Assembly (NCBI GenBank): GCA_942493125.1
Contig: OW818667.1
Location: 2,356,001-2,420,000 of the forward strand
DNA length: 64,000 nucleotides
From: Fusibacter_C sp942493125
Lineage (GTDB): Bacteria > Bacillota > Clostridia > Peptostreptococcales > Acidaminobacteraceae
Reading direction: 5' to 3'
The notes below the pieces were generated by a model. That model was given only the letters and a program-made list of their open reading frames with translations, made no database searches and was not told the origin of the DNA. Below, in pieces: positions 26,968 to 36,062 of the stretch. Each line of letters opens with the position of its first letter. The first letter of the stretch is position 1. The translations under genes and the position numbers were made by a program.

Positions 26968-27036
26968 AATAAAAAAGTGAAAGATTCTGAATCTCGGCAT
27001 GGCGCCTGAATTCTGAGTCTTTCACTTTTATTTTAT
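26968..27036. terminator. Bidirectional terminator between converging genes
   Basis: GTGAAAGATTCTGAAT pairs with GAATTCTGAGTCTTTCAC with few mismatches, flanked by an A run on the left and a T run on the right, so it can serve the serine hydrolase and the minus-strand secreted protein. Confidence 0.8.
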
Positions 27037-28097
27037 TGTTGCGTTCCAGTTTCTGTAACAGGTTCTGTAGTTGCTTCTGTAGTTGCTTCTGTAGTTGCTT
27101 CTGTAGTCGCCTCAGTAGTCGCCTCAGTAGTCGCTTCAGTTGTCACTTCAGTCGTTGCTTCAGTTGTCGCTTCTACTTCTGTGCCATCTTCAATATCTAT
27201 CGTATCTGTATCTGCATCCCATTCAACGGACAAGCCAAAAGTTTCAGCGATGAATTTGATAGGGACATAAGTTCTTGAGTTTGTGATTTCTGACTTTGCA
27301 TCCAATACAACGGATTTGCCGTTTACTAGAGCTACATTGGATCCAATTGTTAAAACAATCGTGATATCGTCTTTGACTATTGTCACTTCAAATGTTTCAG
27401 CGTTAAATGTCACGGTAGCACCAAGACCCTGAGTGATTGCTTTGACAGGTACCACTGTGCGTCCACCTTTGATATATGGTGGTGTGTCAAACTTGATCAG
27501 GTTCTTTTTCACTGAAATGGAACCAATACTTAAAACCTTTGAAATAGCTGAATCGGCAGTAATACTTGCCAATGAGTCTTCAAATATTTCCATTTCCTCA
27601 GATGTGTATAATTTTTTTGCGTCGATTTTTCTTTGATTCAAGGCTACTTTCAAATCCGCTTTAGCTGTAACAAATTGTCCTTTTAGTGAGTCGAGTTCGA
27701 CTATAAGCAAAGCAGCGCCAGCTTCATCGCCAGATTTCAACAAAGCTTCATACTCTGATTTAAGTGATTCGTAAGATGCTTCGGTTTCATCTTTGATAGC
27801 TTCAGCTTCATCTTTTACAATCTTCCATGCAGCCATAGCCTCTTGTTTTTGTTGACCTTTCCCTTTATTTTTAGGGGCTTTGTCAGCTTCTGTTGAAACT
27901 TCAGTAGCAGTTTCAGTTGTAGCCTCAGTAGTAGTAACTGTTGTAGCTTCAGTAGTAACTTCAGTTGAAGCCTCAGTTGATGCTTCTGTTGAAGTCTCAA
28001 CAACCTCGGTTGTGGTTACTGGTGCACTATCTTCTGCAAAAACCATGCTCGTCGTGAAGATTAGTACCAAGATTAAAAACAATGATAATTTTTTCAT
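27033..28097 (-). CDS. Secreted protein with Thr/Glu-rich repeats and a copper-amine-oxidase-like domain
   Basis: The 354-residue protein has a signal peptide (KKLSLFLILVLIFTTSMVFA, cut after AFA-type end), a low-complexity TEAT/TEV repeat (about residues 27-72), a helical, coiled-coil-like stretch (75-160), a Cu_amine_oxidN1 domain (about 195-305, with GGRTVVPVKAI and SRTYVPIKFIAETFG) and a second run of EATT repeats to the end. This domain occurs in many clostridial surface proteins and does not imply amine oxidase activity. AGGAGG precedes the start. A c-di-GMP riboswitch in the leader suggests a role in attachment or the switch from motility. Confidence 0.82.
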   Translation of the reverse strand: MKKLSLFLILVLIFTTSMVFAEDSAPVTTTEVVETSTEASTEASTEVTTEATTVTTTEATTETATEVSTEADKAPKNKGKGQQKQEAMAAWKIVKDEAEAIKDETEASYESLKSEYEALLKSGDEAGAALLIVELDSLKGQFVTAKADLKVALNQRKIDAKKLYTSEEMEIFEDSLASITADSAISKVLSIGSISVKKNLIKFDTPPYIKGGRTVVPVKAITQGLGATVTFNAETFEVTIVKDDITIVLTIGSNVALVNGKSVVLDAKSEITNSRTYVPIKFIAETFGLSVEWDADTDTIDIEDGTEVEATTEATTEVTTEATTEATTEATTEATTEATTEATTEPVTETGTQQ

Positions 28098-28154
28098 TCA
28101 TTTTCCTCCTATCGATTTTTTCCAATAAAAAGAAAAACTTTTCAGTTTCACTTC

Positions 28155-28235
28155 TTCGGTAACCCGGCGATCATAGAATACCCTTAGACCCGTGGTTTTG
28201 CGTCCTGACCTTTCGGACAGTTTGCCTTTATCGGA
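28155..28235 (-). promoter_or_regulatory. Cyclic di-GMP-I (GEMM) riboswitch
   Basis: Read on the minus strand it has AAAGGCAAACTGTCCGAAAG, GGACGCAAAACC, ACGGGTCTAAGG and CGCCGGGTTACCG in the conserved order of the c-di-GMP-I aptamer. A weak AAACT-GAAA-AGTTT hairpin followed by TTCTTTTTATT lies between it and the start codon and may be the expression platform. Confidence 0.92.
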
Positions 28236-28246
28236 AATTAATTATA

Positions 28247-28275
28247 ATTATACAATTAATACATGCGTGTGTCGA
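28247..28275 (-). promoter_or_regulatory. SigA-type promoter of the c-di-GMP-controlled gene
   Basis: On the minus strand TCGACA and TATAAT are separated by exactly 17 bases, directly upstream of the aptamer. Confidence 0.75.
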
Positions 28276-28471
28276 GTCCTTAGGGTCCTCATTTAACAGG
28301 GCTAAAGGTCCCTAAATATTAAGAAAGTCGCGAGTTTTTGCAGTATTTTCAATATATCTATCTTGAATATGGGTATAATAACAATAAATATAGATGAACC
28401 ATAAATGAAAACGAGACGATTAGCCATACGAGGTAGGTTATTTTTGAGCATATAATTAGGAGGTCGAGATT

Positions 28472-29692
28472 ATGAAAAAAGTTTTTGTTTTATTATTAAT
28501 TCTAGTTTTAATAAGTGCATTTACAATAAGTTTTTCAAACGCAAACATAAGTGAAGTTATCGAGATTTTTAGAAATACAATTAAAATTGAAGTTAATGGG
28601 GAGCAAGTAATTGCAGATAACTTCTTACTGAATGGAAGAACTTATATTCAGTTAAAAGAGGTAGCTGAGCTACTTAATAAAGAGGTCGGTTGGAATCCGG
28701 ACACTCGAGTAGCAAGTATCAATGATATTACCAATCAAACTGACCTGTCAAGACTGTTGCCTGAATCCAAAGGGTTCATTTGGAGGTACGATGGCTTTGC
28801 AGAATATAGTCATCAAATGCAGCTAGAGAGTATTAATGATCTAGATCAAAAGAGAGAATATGTAATAACAGGCAAAGTCGGTGACCCATCAGGTGGCGAA
28901 AACAATCTGGATAGAAGTATTGGCATTAAATACACAATAGACGGTCATAAGATCATACAGGAAAAAGTTGAGAGCGCGATGCTCGATTCAAAATTCAACA
29001 AAATCACTTTGATACAGGCGCCTTTATCAGTTGGTAACTCGTGGCAAGAACAAGTAGTAGATAAACAGGGGAAAGTTACGACCCTTAAAGCATTTATTCA
29101 AAAGATAGAAATCAATGAAGATGGTTTTAAGCAATATACAGTTAGATATGATGATGTTAACAGCAGTTATTATGAAGAGAGAGTTATCAAAGAGAACATT
29201 GGCGTTATAAATGTTGAAAAGCTTCTAGAACTTCAAGACTCAAGCTTCCCGGTAAGTTATTTTCTGTTTGATTTTGAAGTGGCTAAATTGATACAGACAA
29301 AGCTTTACTTTCCAGATAACAACGTAGATAAACTGCACCTAGAACTCAGAGAGCTTCTTGTATCCAATGATGGCACAGCAAGAGCAGCGGTTGAAGGCTT
29401 AATAGAGGGTCCTTTATCTAATCTTGCACCATCAATACCTGAAGGCACACAGCTTCTTGACATATCGATACTGAATGGCGTGTGCACTGTAGATTTTTCT
29501 CAGGCGTTTGTTGATAATCATATTTCAGGAAGCTCTAATGATCTGATGACGGTTTATTCAATCGTAAATACACTCACTGAGTTTGATTCAATTGACAGGG
29601 TTCAATTTTTAATCGAAGGTAAGACTGGTGCAACCTTTGGCAATATTGTGTTTAATGAGGCGTTAGTGAGACGACAAGATTTGATCGAATAG
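28472..29692 (+). CDS. Secreted protein with Cu-amine-oxidase-like and GerMN domains
   Basis: The 406-residue protein has a signal peptide (residues 1-24), a short copper-amine-oxidase-N-like segment (about 33-88, NGRTYIQLKEVAELLN), a middle region without a recognised domain, and a C-terminal GerMN domain (about 305-400, GPLSNLAPSIPEGTQLLDIS, CTVDFSQAF). GerMN occurs in sporulation and germination proteins and in lipoproteins. AGGAGG lies 7 bases before ATG 28472. It is divergent from the riboswitch-controlled gene, which carries the same copper-amine-oxidase fold, so both probably act at the cell surface. Confidence 0.8.
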   Translation: MKKVFVLLLILVLISAFTISFSNANISEVIEIFRNTIKIEVNGEQVIADNFLLNGRTYIQLKEVAELLNKEVGWNPDTRVASINDITNQTDLSRLLPESKGFIWRYDGFAEYSHQMQLESINDLDQKREYVITGKVGDPSGGENNLDRSIGIKYTIDGHKIIQEKVESAMLDSKFNKITLIQAPLSVGNSWQEQVVDKQGKVTTLKAFIQKIEINEDGFKQYTVRYDDVNSSYYEERVIKENIGVINVEKLLELQDSSFPVSYFLFDFEVAKLIQTKLYFPDNNVDKLHLELRELLVSNDGTARAAVEGLIEGPLSNLAPSIPEGTQLLDISILNGVCTVDFSQAFVDNHISGSSNDLMTVYSIVNTLTEFDSIDRVQFLIEGKTGATFGNIVFNEALVRRQDLIE

Positions 29693-29708
29693 TAGAAATT
29701 CGAGGTGA

Positions 29709-29763
29709 AGTCATAGATATCAAGTATAGTTGTATGCTTGTAATCTATGACTTTTTTAGTTGT
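29709..29763 (+). terminator. Terminator after the GerMN gene
   Basis: AGTCATAGAT pairs with ATCTATGACT, with CAAG/CTTG inside, followed by six T. Confidence 0.85.
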
Positions 29764-29960
29764 AATGGAATCAAATTGAAATGAGCACTTAATAATCATG
29801 TTGTTATTTCATTTTGGGGCGCTAAAATGAAATAATGAGTGCTGGAGGTACTCCTGGAATAAAGATCAGGTCGCTATGTAGATAAAAAATAAATATTTGA
29901 CATACTTGTTCGTATAAAGTAGAATTATTACAAACGATGATGACTTTTGGGGGTGATTCT

Positions 29961-30557
29961 ATGAAGCAAAAAGAAATCGTTATGCAATTGTTAGAAGAAA
30001 AAAAAGGATTGATAACCTCTGGTGAAGCTAGAGAAGCTGGCGTTTCTTATAAAACAATTCAGAGATTACATCTATCAGGTGAGCTTGAAAAACTGGAGTA
30101 TGGGTTGTACATGGATCCGAATCAAATGGAAGACGAATACTTCGTTGCACAGTACAGATGCAAAGAAGGTATATTTTCTCATGAAACTGCGTTGTACTTT
30201 CACAATTTATCCGATCGTACGCCAATAACTATGATGATGACTATTCCCTCTGGATACAATACGAGACTTTTAGTAGAACAAGACAAGTATAAGTTTTTTT
30301 ATATTGATGCTTCATTGCATAAACTAGGTAAAATCGAAATAGAAAGCCCATTTGGAAATTTAATTGAGATTTATGATAAAGAGAGAACCATTTGTGATTG
30401 TATTAAAAAGAAAGACCAATTGGATACCGATATGGTTAAAGAAGCAATTAAAAGATATATGCAAACACCAGGAGCAGAATTTGCAAAGTTGATTGAATAT
30501 GCCGAAATATTTAAGATTAAAGAACTAGTAAGAATTTACTTGGAGGTGTTGACATGA
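29961..30557 (+). CDS. abiEi: AbiEi-type antitoxin of a type IV toxin-antitoxin system
   Basis: The 198-residue protein has an N-terminal winged helix (ITSGEAREAGVSYKTIQRL) and the AbiEi C-terminal domain (FSHETALYFHNLSDRTP, IEIYDKERTICDCI). AbiEi represses its own operon and counters the nucleotidyltransferase toxin AbiEii. I start at ATG 29961, 7 bases after GGGGGTG; a longer frame begins at 29937 without such a site. The stop overlaps the start of the downstream toxin gene, which is broken. Confidence 0.87.
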   Translation: MKQKEIVMQLLEEKKGLITSGEAREAGVSYKTIQRLHLSGELEKLEYGLYMDPNQMEDEYFVAQYRCKEGIFSHETALYFHNLSDRTPITMMMTIPSGYNTRLLVEQDKYKFFYIDASLHKLGKIEIESPFGNLIEIYDKERTICDCIKKKDQLDTDMVKEAIKRYMQTPGAEFAKLIEYAEIFKIKELVRIYLEVLT

Positions 30558-31364
30558 AAATTACGAGTCCAAGACAGCTGAAAGATAAGATTAATAACAT
30601 TGCGAAAGTAAAGAAGGTATCTGCAAATTATTTGCTTCAAAACTACATGATGGAAAGATAATTTTATTCTCAAGGGTGGTTTTTTAATATCTTCTATGAT
30701 TGGAACCGACATGAGAAGCACGCTGGATATGGATACGACCATAAAAGGCATAGAAGTGAATCGCGTTGAGATTGAAAGAATAATCACTGAAATTATAACG
30801 ATTGATATAGATGATAATTTACAGTTTAAAATTGTTGATATCAAGAACATTCATGATGTAAACGATTATGATGATTTTAGAATTTCTCTTGAAGCGCAGT
30901 TTTATTCTATAAAAGTTAAAATGAAAATTGATTTAACCACTGGGGATCAAATCATTCCCAGAGAAATTGTTTATACATTTAAGTTAATGTTTGAAGAACG
31001 TAGCATTCCAGTTAAAGCCTATAATCTAAATACGATTCTAGCGGAAAAGATTGAATCTATTCTTTCAAGAAACATAGCAAATACAAGAGCAAGAGATTTT
31101 TATGATATTTATGTACTTCATAGACTTCGAAGTGAAGAAATTAAATATGACGAATTAAGAAATGCTATAAGTAAAAAGGCAGTAGAACGAAATACTTCAA
31201 TGTATATCGAAAAATGGGATCAATATTTAAATCAAATTGAAGAGAGTGCATATTTAGAAAATATTTGGATTGCATATACGAAAAAGTTTAAATATGCTGA
31301 AGGAATTAATTTCCATGATACAACAATGATTATTCGAGTGATATTTCAAACAGTCAGCCAATAA
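30554..31364 (+). pseudogene. abiEii: AbiEii-type nucleotidyltransferase toxin, frameshifted
   Basis: ATG 30554 overlaps the antitoxin stop and opens MKITSPRQLKDKI...QNYMMER, then stops at TAA. The next frame continues immediately with DNFILKGGFLISSMIG and DMRSTLDMDTTIKG, the nucleotide-binding motif of the family. About a dozen residues expected between MMER and DNFILKGG are missing, so a short deletion not divisible by three has shifted the frame. A product from the internal ATG 30696 would lack the GG part of the active site. The toxin is probably dead. Confidence 0.82.
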
Positions 31365-31805
31365 TTATCAATCATTTACAGTTGAAGAATTGGATAGTAT
31401 GAGCAATATGCAAAAAATGCACATTAGTGATTTTTTAAGGCCTGCAACGCTATATGATACCTTTCTCCTACATTCTATTGATGAGAATGATTAGAAAGAT
31501 TAGAATGAGAGTAGAACAAATGAAGAAATGTGAAAAAATGTTGAGATAGCACTCTCAGTATCGCAAGCATTGGCATCTAGGGCGCAAAAAATCTTGTAAG
31601 TAAAGATGAAATACAGGTTATAGGACGAGGGAAAAAAACGCGGTATAAGAAAGCATGAGATGATTATTACAGAGAGGGGAATATTATGGCAGTAGCAGGA
31701 TATATATTCAGTTATTGCATAAAATGCAACAACTGCTTCTTATCAGTGGGAAATGTAAGTCTTAGAATAAATATTAGAAATTATATGTAGTCAAAAAAAT
31801 AAGAA

Positions 31806-31860
31806 GTGAAAGATCACGGATCCAGGCTCATACTGGCATTCAGAATCTTTCACTTTTAAT
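31806..31860 (+). terminator. Hairpin terminator in the gene-poor region
   Basis: GTGAAAGAT (31806-31814) pairs with ATCTTTCAC (31845-31853), followed by TTTTAATTT. The arms resemble those of the terminator at 26968. Confidence 0.6.
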
Positions 31861-31940
31861 TTATAGCAAATTTGTTTCGGTCCATTCATATTTTTGTTTC
31901 ATATGAAGCCGTCATACGACAATCCCAGGATGCAGTATGA

Positions 31941-31965
31941 GGAATATGCAAAAAATGCATATTCC
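31941..31965. repeat. Perfect 10-bp inverted repeat
   Basis: GGAATATGCA and TGCATATTCC are separated by five A. It may be a regulator site or a folding relic; no T run follows. Confidence 0.5.
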
Positions 31966-32024
31966 AAATTCTGACAAGCAAATGGCATCAATTTTTTTAT
32001 ATCAATAGTTGACTGGTGAACTAA

Positions 32025-32306
32025 AAAGACGGGATAAAGCAAGGGCGATTTGAATACTTTCTACTCATTTATAGCGTCCCTGGAATCAATCAACTTGAAA
32101 TCGGAAGACTTAAAAGTGTTGGAAAAGCCAGTGTGACGAAAGTATTGAAAATACTAGAGGAAGATGGTTTCATTAAACGAGAAACGGATGAAAGCGATCG
32201 AAGAAACACACTGTGCTATATCACGCTAAAAGGTGAGGCTATTGTTGAGTATTTGATCAATCTTCATAAAAATTCAGAGTTGTTGGCGACTGACTTTGAA
32301 AAATAA
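32025..32306 (+). pseudogene. C-terminal relic of a MarR-family regulator
   Basis: The frame reads FEYFLLIYSVPGINQ, then KASVTKVLKILEEDGFIKRE and DESDRRNTLCYITLKGEA, the winged helix and wing of MarR proteins, ending at TAA 32304. A stop at 32022 precedes it and there is no start or N-terminal helix, so about one third of the gene is missing. Confidence 0.75.
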
Positions 32307-32386
32307 AATGTGTCGCTTTCTTAACAACCCCAAAATAGTGTTAAGAAAAATACAAACTATTCTTCTATCAAAAGAAGTAAAATAGA

Positions 32387-32408
32387 ATTGTCAGAATTAT
32401 TTGACAAT
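32387..32408. promoter_or_regulatory. Possible operator before the M28 peptidase
   Basis: ATTGTCA and TGACAAT form a perfect 7-bp inverted repeat with an 8-base spacer, just upstream of the ribosome binding site. Size and symmetry fit a MarR-type site; no binding evidence exists. Confidence 0.35.
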
Positions 32409-32426
32409 ACAATTTTGGAGGGGAAT

Positions 32427-33785
32427 ATGACACAAAGAACGAAGCAAATACTTATCGTGGTACTACTGGTCTTTGTTATGGCAACAAGTGCTGCATGTGA
32501 TTCAAAAGGGGAAAAGTCACAAGTCAATGACACTACTGTTGCTACTGCAGCTGATACTGCGGTAGACACCGCATTTGTTCCTGAATTTTCTGAAGCGCGC
32601 ATGCTTGATACTATCAAACTGTTATCTTCTAAAGATAACGCTCGAATCACAGGGTTTGAAGGTGAGTTGTCAGCCGCTGACTACCTCACTGAACAATATA
32701 CTTCTTTGGGGTTAGAAGTATCTGCTCAGACCTTTCCTGTAAAAGCGTATGTCTGTAACAAACTTGAATTAAAGGTTACGTCTGATGCAGATCGTATCGT
32801 TGGGGAAGCGAAAGCGTTAAGTTATAGTGCAGCAACACCAGCAGGCGGCATAACGGCAGACGTCGTGCCACTTGGGATGGGTGCAGATAGCGATTATGTA
32901 GGAAAAGACGTTAAAGGCAAAGTGGTGCTTATGCAACGTGGTGGCGAATTCTTTTTCGTTAAGACAGCTAGAGCCGCTCAAAAGGGTGCCGTTGCAGTCT
33001 TGTTTTATGACCCTAACAGCGAAGGCGCAATCTCTGCAACTTTAACGGAGTTATCTAAAATTCCTGCAGTTAGTATAAATCGTGCAGAAGGTCAAGGACT
33101 TGAAAAAACAGTTCAAGATGGCAATGTCGTCACTGTTTCTCTAAACGCCGAAGTAACACATGAGGATTCAACGTCAAAGAATATAACAGCACTTTACAAA
33201 TCAGCTGATAATCCTGAAGGAAAGCGCGTGATTGTTGGTGCACATTATGATGGTGTCGACACACCAGCTGCCAACGACAATGCATCTGGTGCAGCAGTGA
33301 TTTTAGAGATGGCAAAAGCGTTAAGCGATCAGAAAATCGCACTGCCTTATGATATCGCATTTGTATCATTTGGTGCGGAAGAAATTGGACTAGTCGGTTC
33401 GGAACAATATGTCTATAACCTGTCTCGAGAAGAAAAAGACTCAGTGATCGCAATGCTAAACTTTGATATGGTCGGTGTAGGTGATACGTTCGATATTGGC
33501 TCAGCTGACGGCTTTACAGCGCCGGATCTGATTAAGATGACTCGTGAAGCTTTAAAAGATATGGGATATTCGCCTACGACGTCTGTGACGGATCGAAGCG
33601 ATCATGCGCCCTTTGCACAGGCGGGCATAGATGCCATATACGTCCAAGTTGGACCATTTCACGATTATCATACAGACTTAGATACGATTGAGGTGATTCA
33701 GCCTGAGATGCTCACTAAAGTATGTGAATTGGGAACGAAACTCATCGTTGAAAAATTACCAGAGGTTATATTAACACAGCAATAA
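32427..33785 (+). CDS. Secreted M28-family aminopeptidase with PA domain
   Basis: The 452-residue protein begins with a lipoprotein-like signal (IVVLLVFVMATSAAC, Cys as probable lipid site). A PA insert domain (about residues 130-215) precedes the zinc peptidase. Visible ligands are AHYDGVDTP, NDNASGA, FGAEEIGLVG, LNFDMVG and FHDYHTDLDT, matching the two-zinc M28 site. It should trim peptides outside the cell. I start at ATG 32427 because GGAGGGG lies 4 bases upstream; an in-frame TTG at 32388 lies in the possible operator. A terminator follows. Confidence 0.88.
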   Translation: MTQRTKQILIVVLLVFVMATSAACDSKGEKSQVNDTTVATAADTAVDTAFVPEFSEARMLDTIKLLSSKDNARITGFEGELSAADYLTEQYTSLGLEVSAQTFPVKAYVCNKLELKVTSDADRIVGEAKALSYSAATPAGGITADVVPLGMGADSDYVGKDVKGKVVLMQRGGEFFFVKTARAAQKGAVAVLFYDPNSEGAISATLTELSKIPAVSINRAEGQGLEKTVQDGNVVTVSLNAEVTHEDSTSKNITALYKSADNPEGKRVIVGAHYDGVDTPAANDNASGAAVILEMAKALSDQKIALPYDIAFVSFGAEEIGLVGSEQYVYNLSREEKDSVIAMLNFDMVGVGDTFDIGSADGFTAPDLIKMTREALKDMGYSPTTSVTDRSDHAPFAQAGIDAIYVQVGPFHDYHTDLDTIEVIQPEMLTKVCELGTKLIVEKLPEVILTQQ

Positions 33786-33850
33786 GCATAGTAATCACAT
33801 AATTTTCATAATCACTTAATAAGTCTCAAATTCATATCAATCTTACACTA

Positions 33851-33890
33851 GGGAAGCATGGAGCCAAAAACTCAGATGCTTCCCTTTTTG
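33851..33890 (+). terminator. Terminator after the M28 peptidase
   Basis: GGGAAGCAT pairs with ATGCTTCCC, followed by TTTTTG. It separates the peptidase from the radical-SAM cluster. Confidence 0.85.
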
Positions 33891-33958
33891 TTGCAAAATG
33901 TCATGTTTTTATCGAATATGATATAATGATTCAAGTGAGTATGACATTGAGGTGACGC

Positions 33959-35041
33959 ATGATGTTAAAAATATTAAACGAAAATGAGTATCTTCAATAC
34001 TATCAATTTTACAAAACCATATACAATAACAGACCGAGAAAAAAAGACGACATGGCCAGTATGCTGTTGTCGATTCTTAAGAATAAAAGTACGATTAATC
34101 AAAGGGTTAAGCTGAAGCCGCTTCTCGTTTTTAGTGGTGGCGTTCCGATCATGGGGACGATTTTGGCACAAGTAGACGCGATGCTGCCATATATTCAAAT
34201 GAGTTTTTTTGAAGCTGTTTCAGAGGACGAAGCCGCTTTTGCTTTGATCCTAGAAGAGACGAAATCGACTGGAGACTTGTGGGGTGCTACGTCTATCTCC
34301 GGCTCTTTGAATATCCATGTGAACTACGGTCTAGGTTTTTTAAGCTCGCACTATGATCAGGAATGCAGCTTTGGCATGAATTATAATCCAGAATTCTATA
34401 ACCATCTCTTTATAAAGGCAGGGTTTGAAACAATAGATTTAGTGACCTATAAGCAAGACATGAAACGCTTTGAACTACCATTATCTGAAAGATTGCTCAA
34501 CCGGTTAAATGAAAAGTACAGCGTTAGAACGATGAACTATAAGCATTTTAAAAGGGATATTCAGATCTATACCGAACTTAACAACGATGCCTTTAAGCAT
34601 CATCTGTTTTATTATAAACGAAGCTTCAAAGAGGATTATGAACTCTTTAAACCGTTCAAAATGCTATTGAAAGAAGAAAATCTTTTGATTGTGGAAAAGG
34701 ATGGTCAACCGATTGGGTTTATGCTTTGGTATCCCGATTATAATGCGTTGATACCCCCAGGAAAAAAGTTGTCGATTAAAACAGTGATTGATCACAAGCT
34801 ATTGCGGAAGCCAATAAAGACCTTTAAGATTGTCGAGATAGGTGTGATTGAGTCCGAACAAAAGTCGGGTGCAATCCTATCTTTATTTGAGGCACTTTAT
34901 CATAGGACAAAAGATCAATATGACTATTGTGAATCGTCATGGATCCTGAAAAGCAACAGTGATTCCAGCAACTTTGGAATTAAGTGGTCAGAAGGCGCGT
35001 ACAAATCCTATGCGGCATATACGAGGCCAATCCATGACTAA
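33959..35041 (+). CDS. GNAT-type acyltransferase, YghO-like, first gene of the radical-SAM cluster
   Basis: The 360-residue protein resembles the YghO-like branch of GNAT proteins. An N-terminal half measures a poorly conserved acyl-CoA fold (LLVFSGGVPIMGTILA, GLGFLSSHYDQ, FGMNYNPEFYNHLFIKAGF). A second half has GQPIGFMLWYPDYNAL and IVEIGVIESEQKSGAILSLFEALY, the usual strand 4 to helix 3 region of GNAT folds. Such proteins transfer acyl groups to amines; the donor and acceptor are unknown. GAGGTG precedes ATG 33959. The next gene starts inside its last codons, so the two are coupled. Confidence 0.65.
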   Translation: MMLKILNENEYLQYYQFYKTIYNNRPRKKDDMASMLLSILKNKSTINQRVKLKPLLVFSGGVPIMGTILAQVDAMLPYIQMSFFEAVSEDEAAFALILEETKSTGDLWGATSISGSLNIHVNYGLGFLSSHYDQECSFGMNYNPEFYNHLFIKAGFETIDLVTYKQDMKRFELPLSERLLNRLNEKYSVRTMNYKHFKRDIQIYTELNNDAFKHHLFYYKRSFKEDYELFKPFKMLLKEENLLIVEKDGQPIGFMLWYPDYNALIPPGKKLSIKTVIDHKLLRKPIKTFKIVEIGVIESEQKSGAILSLFEALYHRTKDQYDYCESSWILKSNSDSSNFGIKWSEGAYKSYAAYTRPIHD

Positions 35042-36062
35042 ACCGACGACCAATAGAAGTTTTGCGAACATCTCATGTGCCGAGGGAACATGCATCGATG
35101 ACCTATATGCCGATGATTATCGTATCGATGACATTCGTGCCAACGGTACCTTTGCTCTGAGCGAATCCGTTAAAACCGAACTGTCCTATCTAGAAAGGCT
35201 CAATCCATGTAAGCAGAAGTACTACACGAATCAATCGGCTTTTGTGATTCAGTACCATCAGACCGTCGATATCTTTAATTTCATCCCAAAGCTGACGCTT
35301 CGATTGCCAATAAAAATCATCGGTAAACCTTACTCCATTTCAGAGAAGGGCTACCTAGGCGAAAATGATGCGGTAAGTGCACTGATTAAAACCACAAAGG
35401 GGCTAAATCTCGTACTCAATGGTGAGCGTGGTTTAGATCTGCCGTATGCGTATACATTATCAAGTCATGTGTTCCACAATCGCTTTGCATCATTTGAACA
35501 CTACTTGGCATCTCTGAGAAGTCACTACAGATATCGCGTGAAAAAGGCGCTTGTGAAATCATCTGAACTCATGATCCATAAAATAGATCAAAAGGATTTT
35601 GACGCATCGCATCACCATTTATATTTAGAAGTCTATCAGAACTCTAAAGATAAATTGGAGTGTTTAAGCCTTGAATTTTTCAGGGAATTCCCTTCCGAAA
35701 TCTACGAGTTTAAAAGGCGTGATACAGGCGAACTGGTTGGTTTTGTTCAGCTGGTCCATGAATCAAGCAAACTCATCTTTTTATTTGGCGGCTTTAAACA
35801 AGAGCGTGTAAGAACCCATGATCTGTATATGGCGATGCTCCTGGAAATCATACGAATCGGCATTGAAAGAGGGTTTTCAATCATTGAATTCGGCCAAACG
35901 GCTGAAGAAACGAAGCTCAAACTCGGTTGTGTGCCAGTTGAGAAATACTTGTACGTGCATCACTCAAACAAGGTGCTTCATTATTTAATCGCGCGACTAT
36001 TGCCGTTGCTGTCTTATAAGCCACATGGCATCGCCTACAATGTGTTTAAGGAAACGTTATGA
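35034..36062 (+). CDS. GNAT/FemAB-like acyltransferase, second gene of the cluster
   Basis: The 342-residue protein has the layout of FemAB/GNAT_6-type transferases: a basic YLASLRSHYRYRVKKAL helix near residue 160, then GELVGFVQLVHESSKLIFLFGG and GIERGFSIIEFGQ, the C-terminal acyl- or aminoacyl-transfer core. ATG 35034 overlaps the end of the previous gene by 8 bp; a longer frame to 34959 would overlap by 83 bp. Its stop overlaps the next start (ATGA). N-terminally two DD-rich repeats (IDDLYADDYRIDDI) have no known role. Confidence 0.65.
   Translation: MTKPTTNRSFANISCAEGTCIDDLYADDYRIDDIRANGTFALSESVKTELSYLERLNPCKQKYYTNQSAFVIQYHQTVDIFNFIPKLTLRLPIKIIGKPYSISEKGYLGENDAVSALIKTTKGLNLVLNGERGLDLPYAYTLSSHVFHNRFASFEHYLASLRSHYRYRVKKALVKSSELMIHKIDQKDFDASHHHLYLEVYQNSKDKLECLSLEFFREFPSEIYEFKRRDTGELVGFVQLVHESSKLIFLFGGFKQERVRTHDLYMAMLLEIIRIGIERGFSIIEFGQTAEETKLKLGCVPVEKYLYVHHSNKVLHYLIARLLPLLSYKPHGIAYNVFKETL

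Larger units (their letters stand above)
31365..32024. other. Gene-poor region with decayed coding fragments
   Basis: No intact gene was found. Short in-frame pieces remain: VEELDSMSNMQKMHISDF after 31382, and VIGRGKKTRYKKA ending at about 31659, which looks like the tail of a winged-helix domain. A 34-codon frame with GAGAGGGG in front starts at 31686 but has no recognisable features. A terminator and a hairpin lie further on. Confidence 0.4.

Noticed and set aside
27036..27278. Cys-rich plus-strand reading frame
   Set aside because: It is the complement of the Thr/Glu codon repeats of the secreted protein, so its Cys pattern is an artefact.
27033..28097. Amine oxidase function for the secreted protein
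   Set aside because: Only the small N1-type domain is present; the catalytic domain with the topaquinone Tyr is missing.
31686..31790. 34-codon frame with a good ribosome binding site
   Set aside because: No recognisable motif and surrounded by decayed sequence; kept only as a remark in the gap entry.
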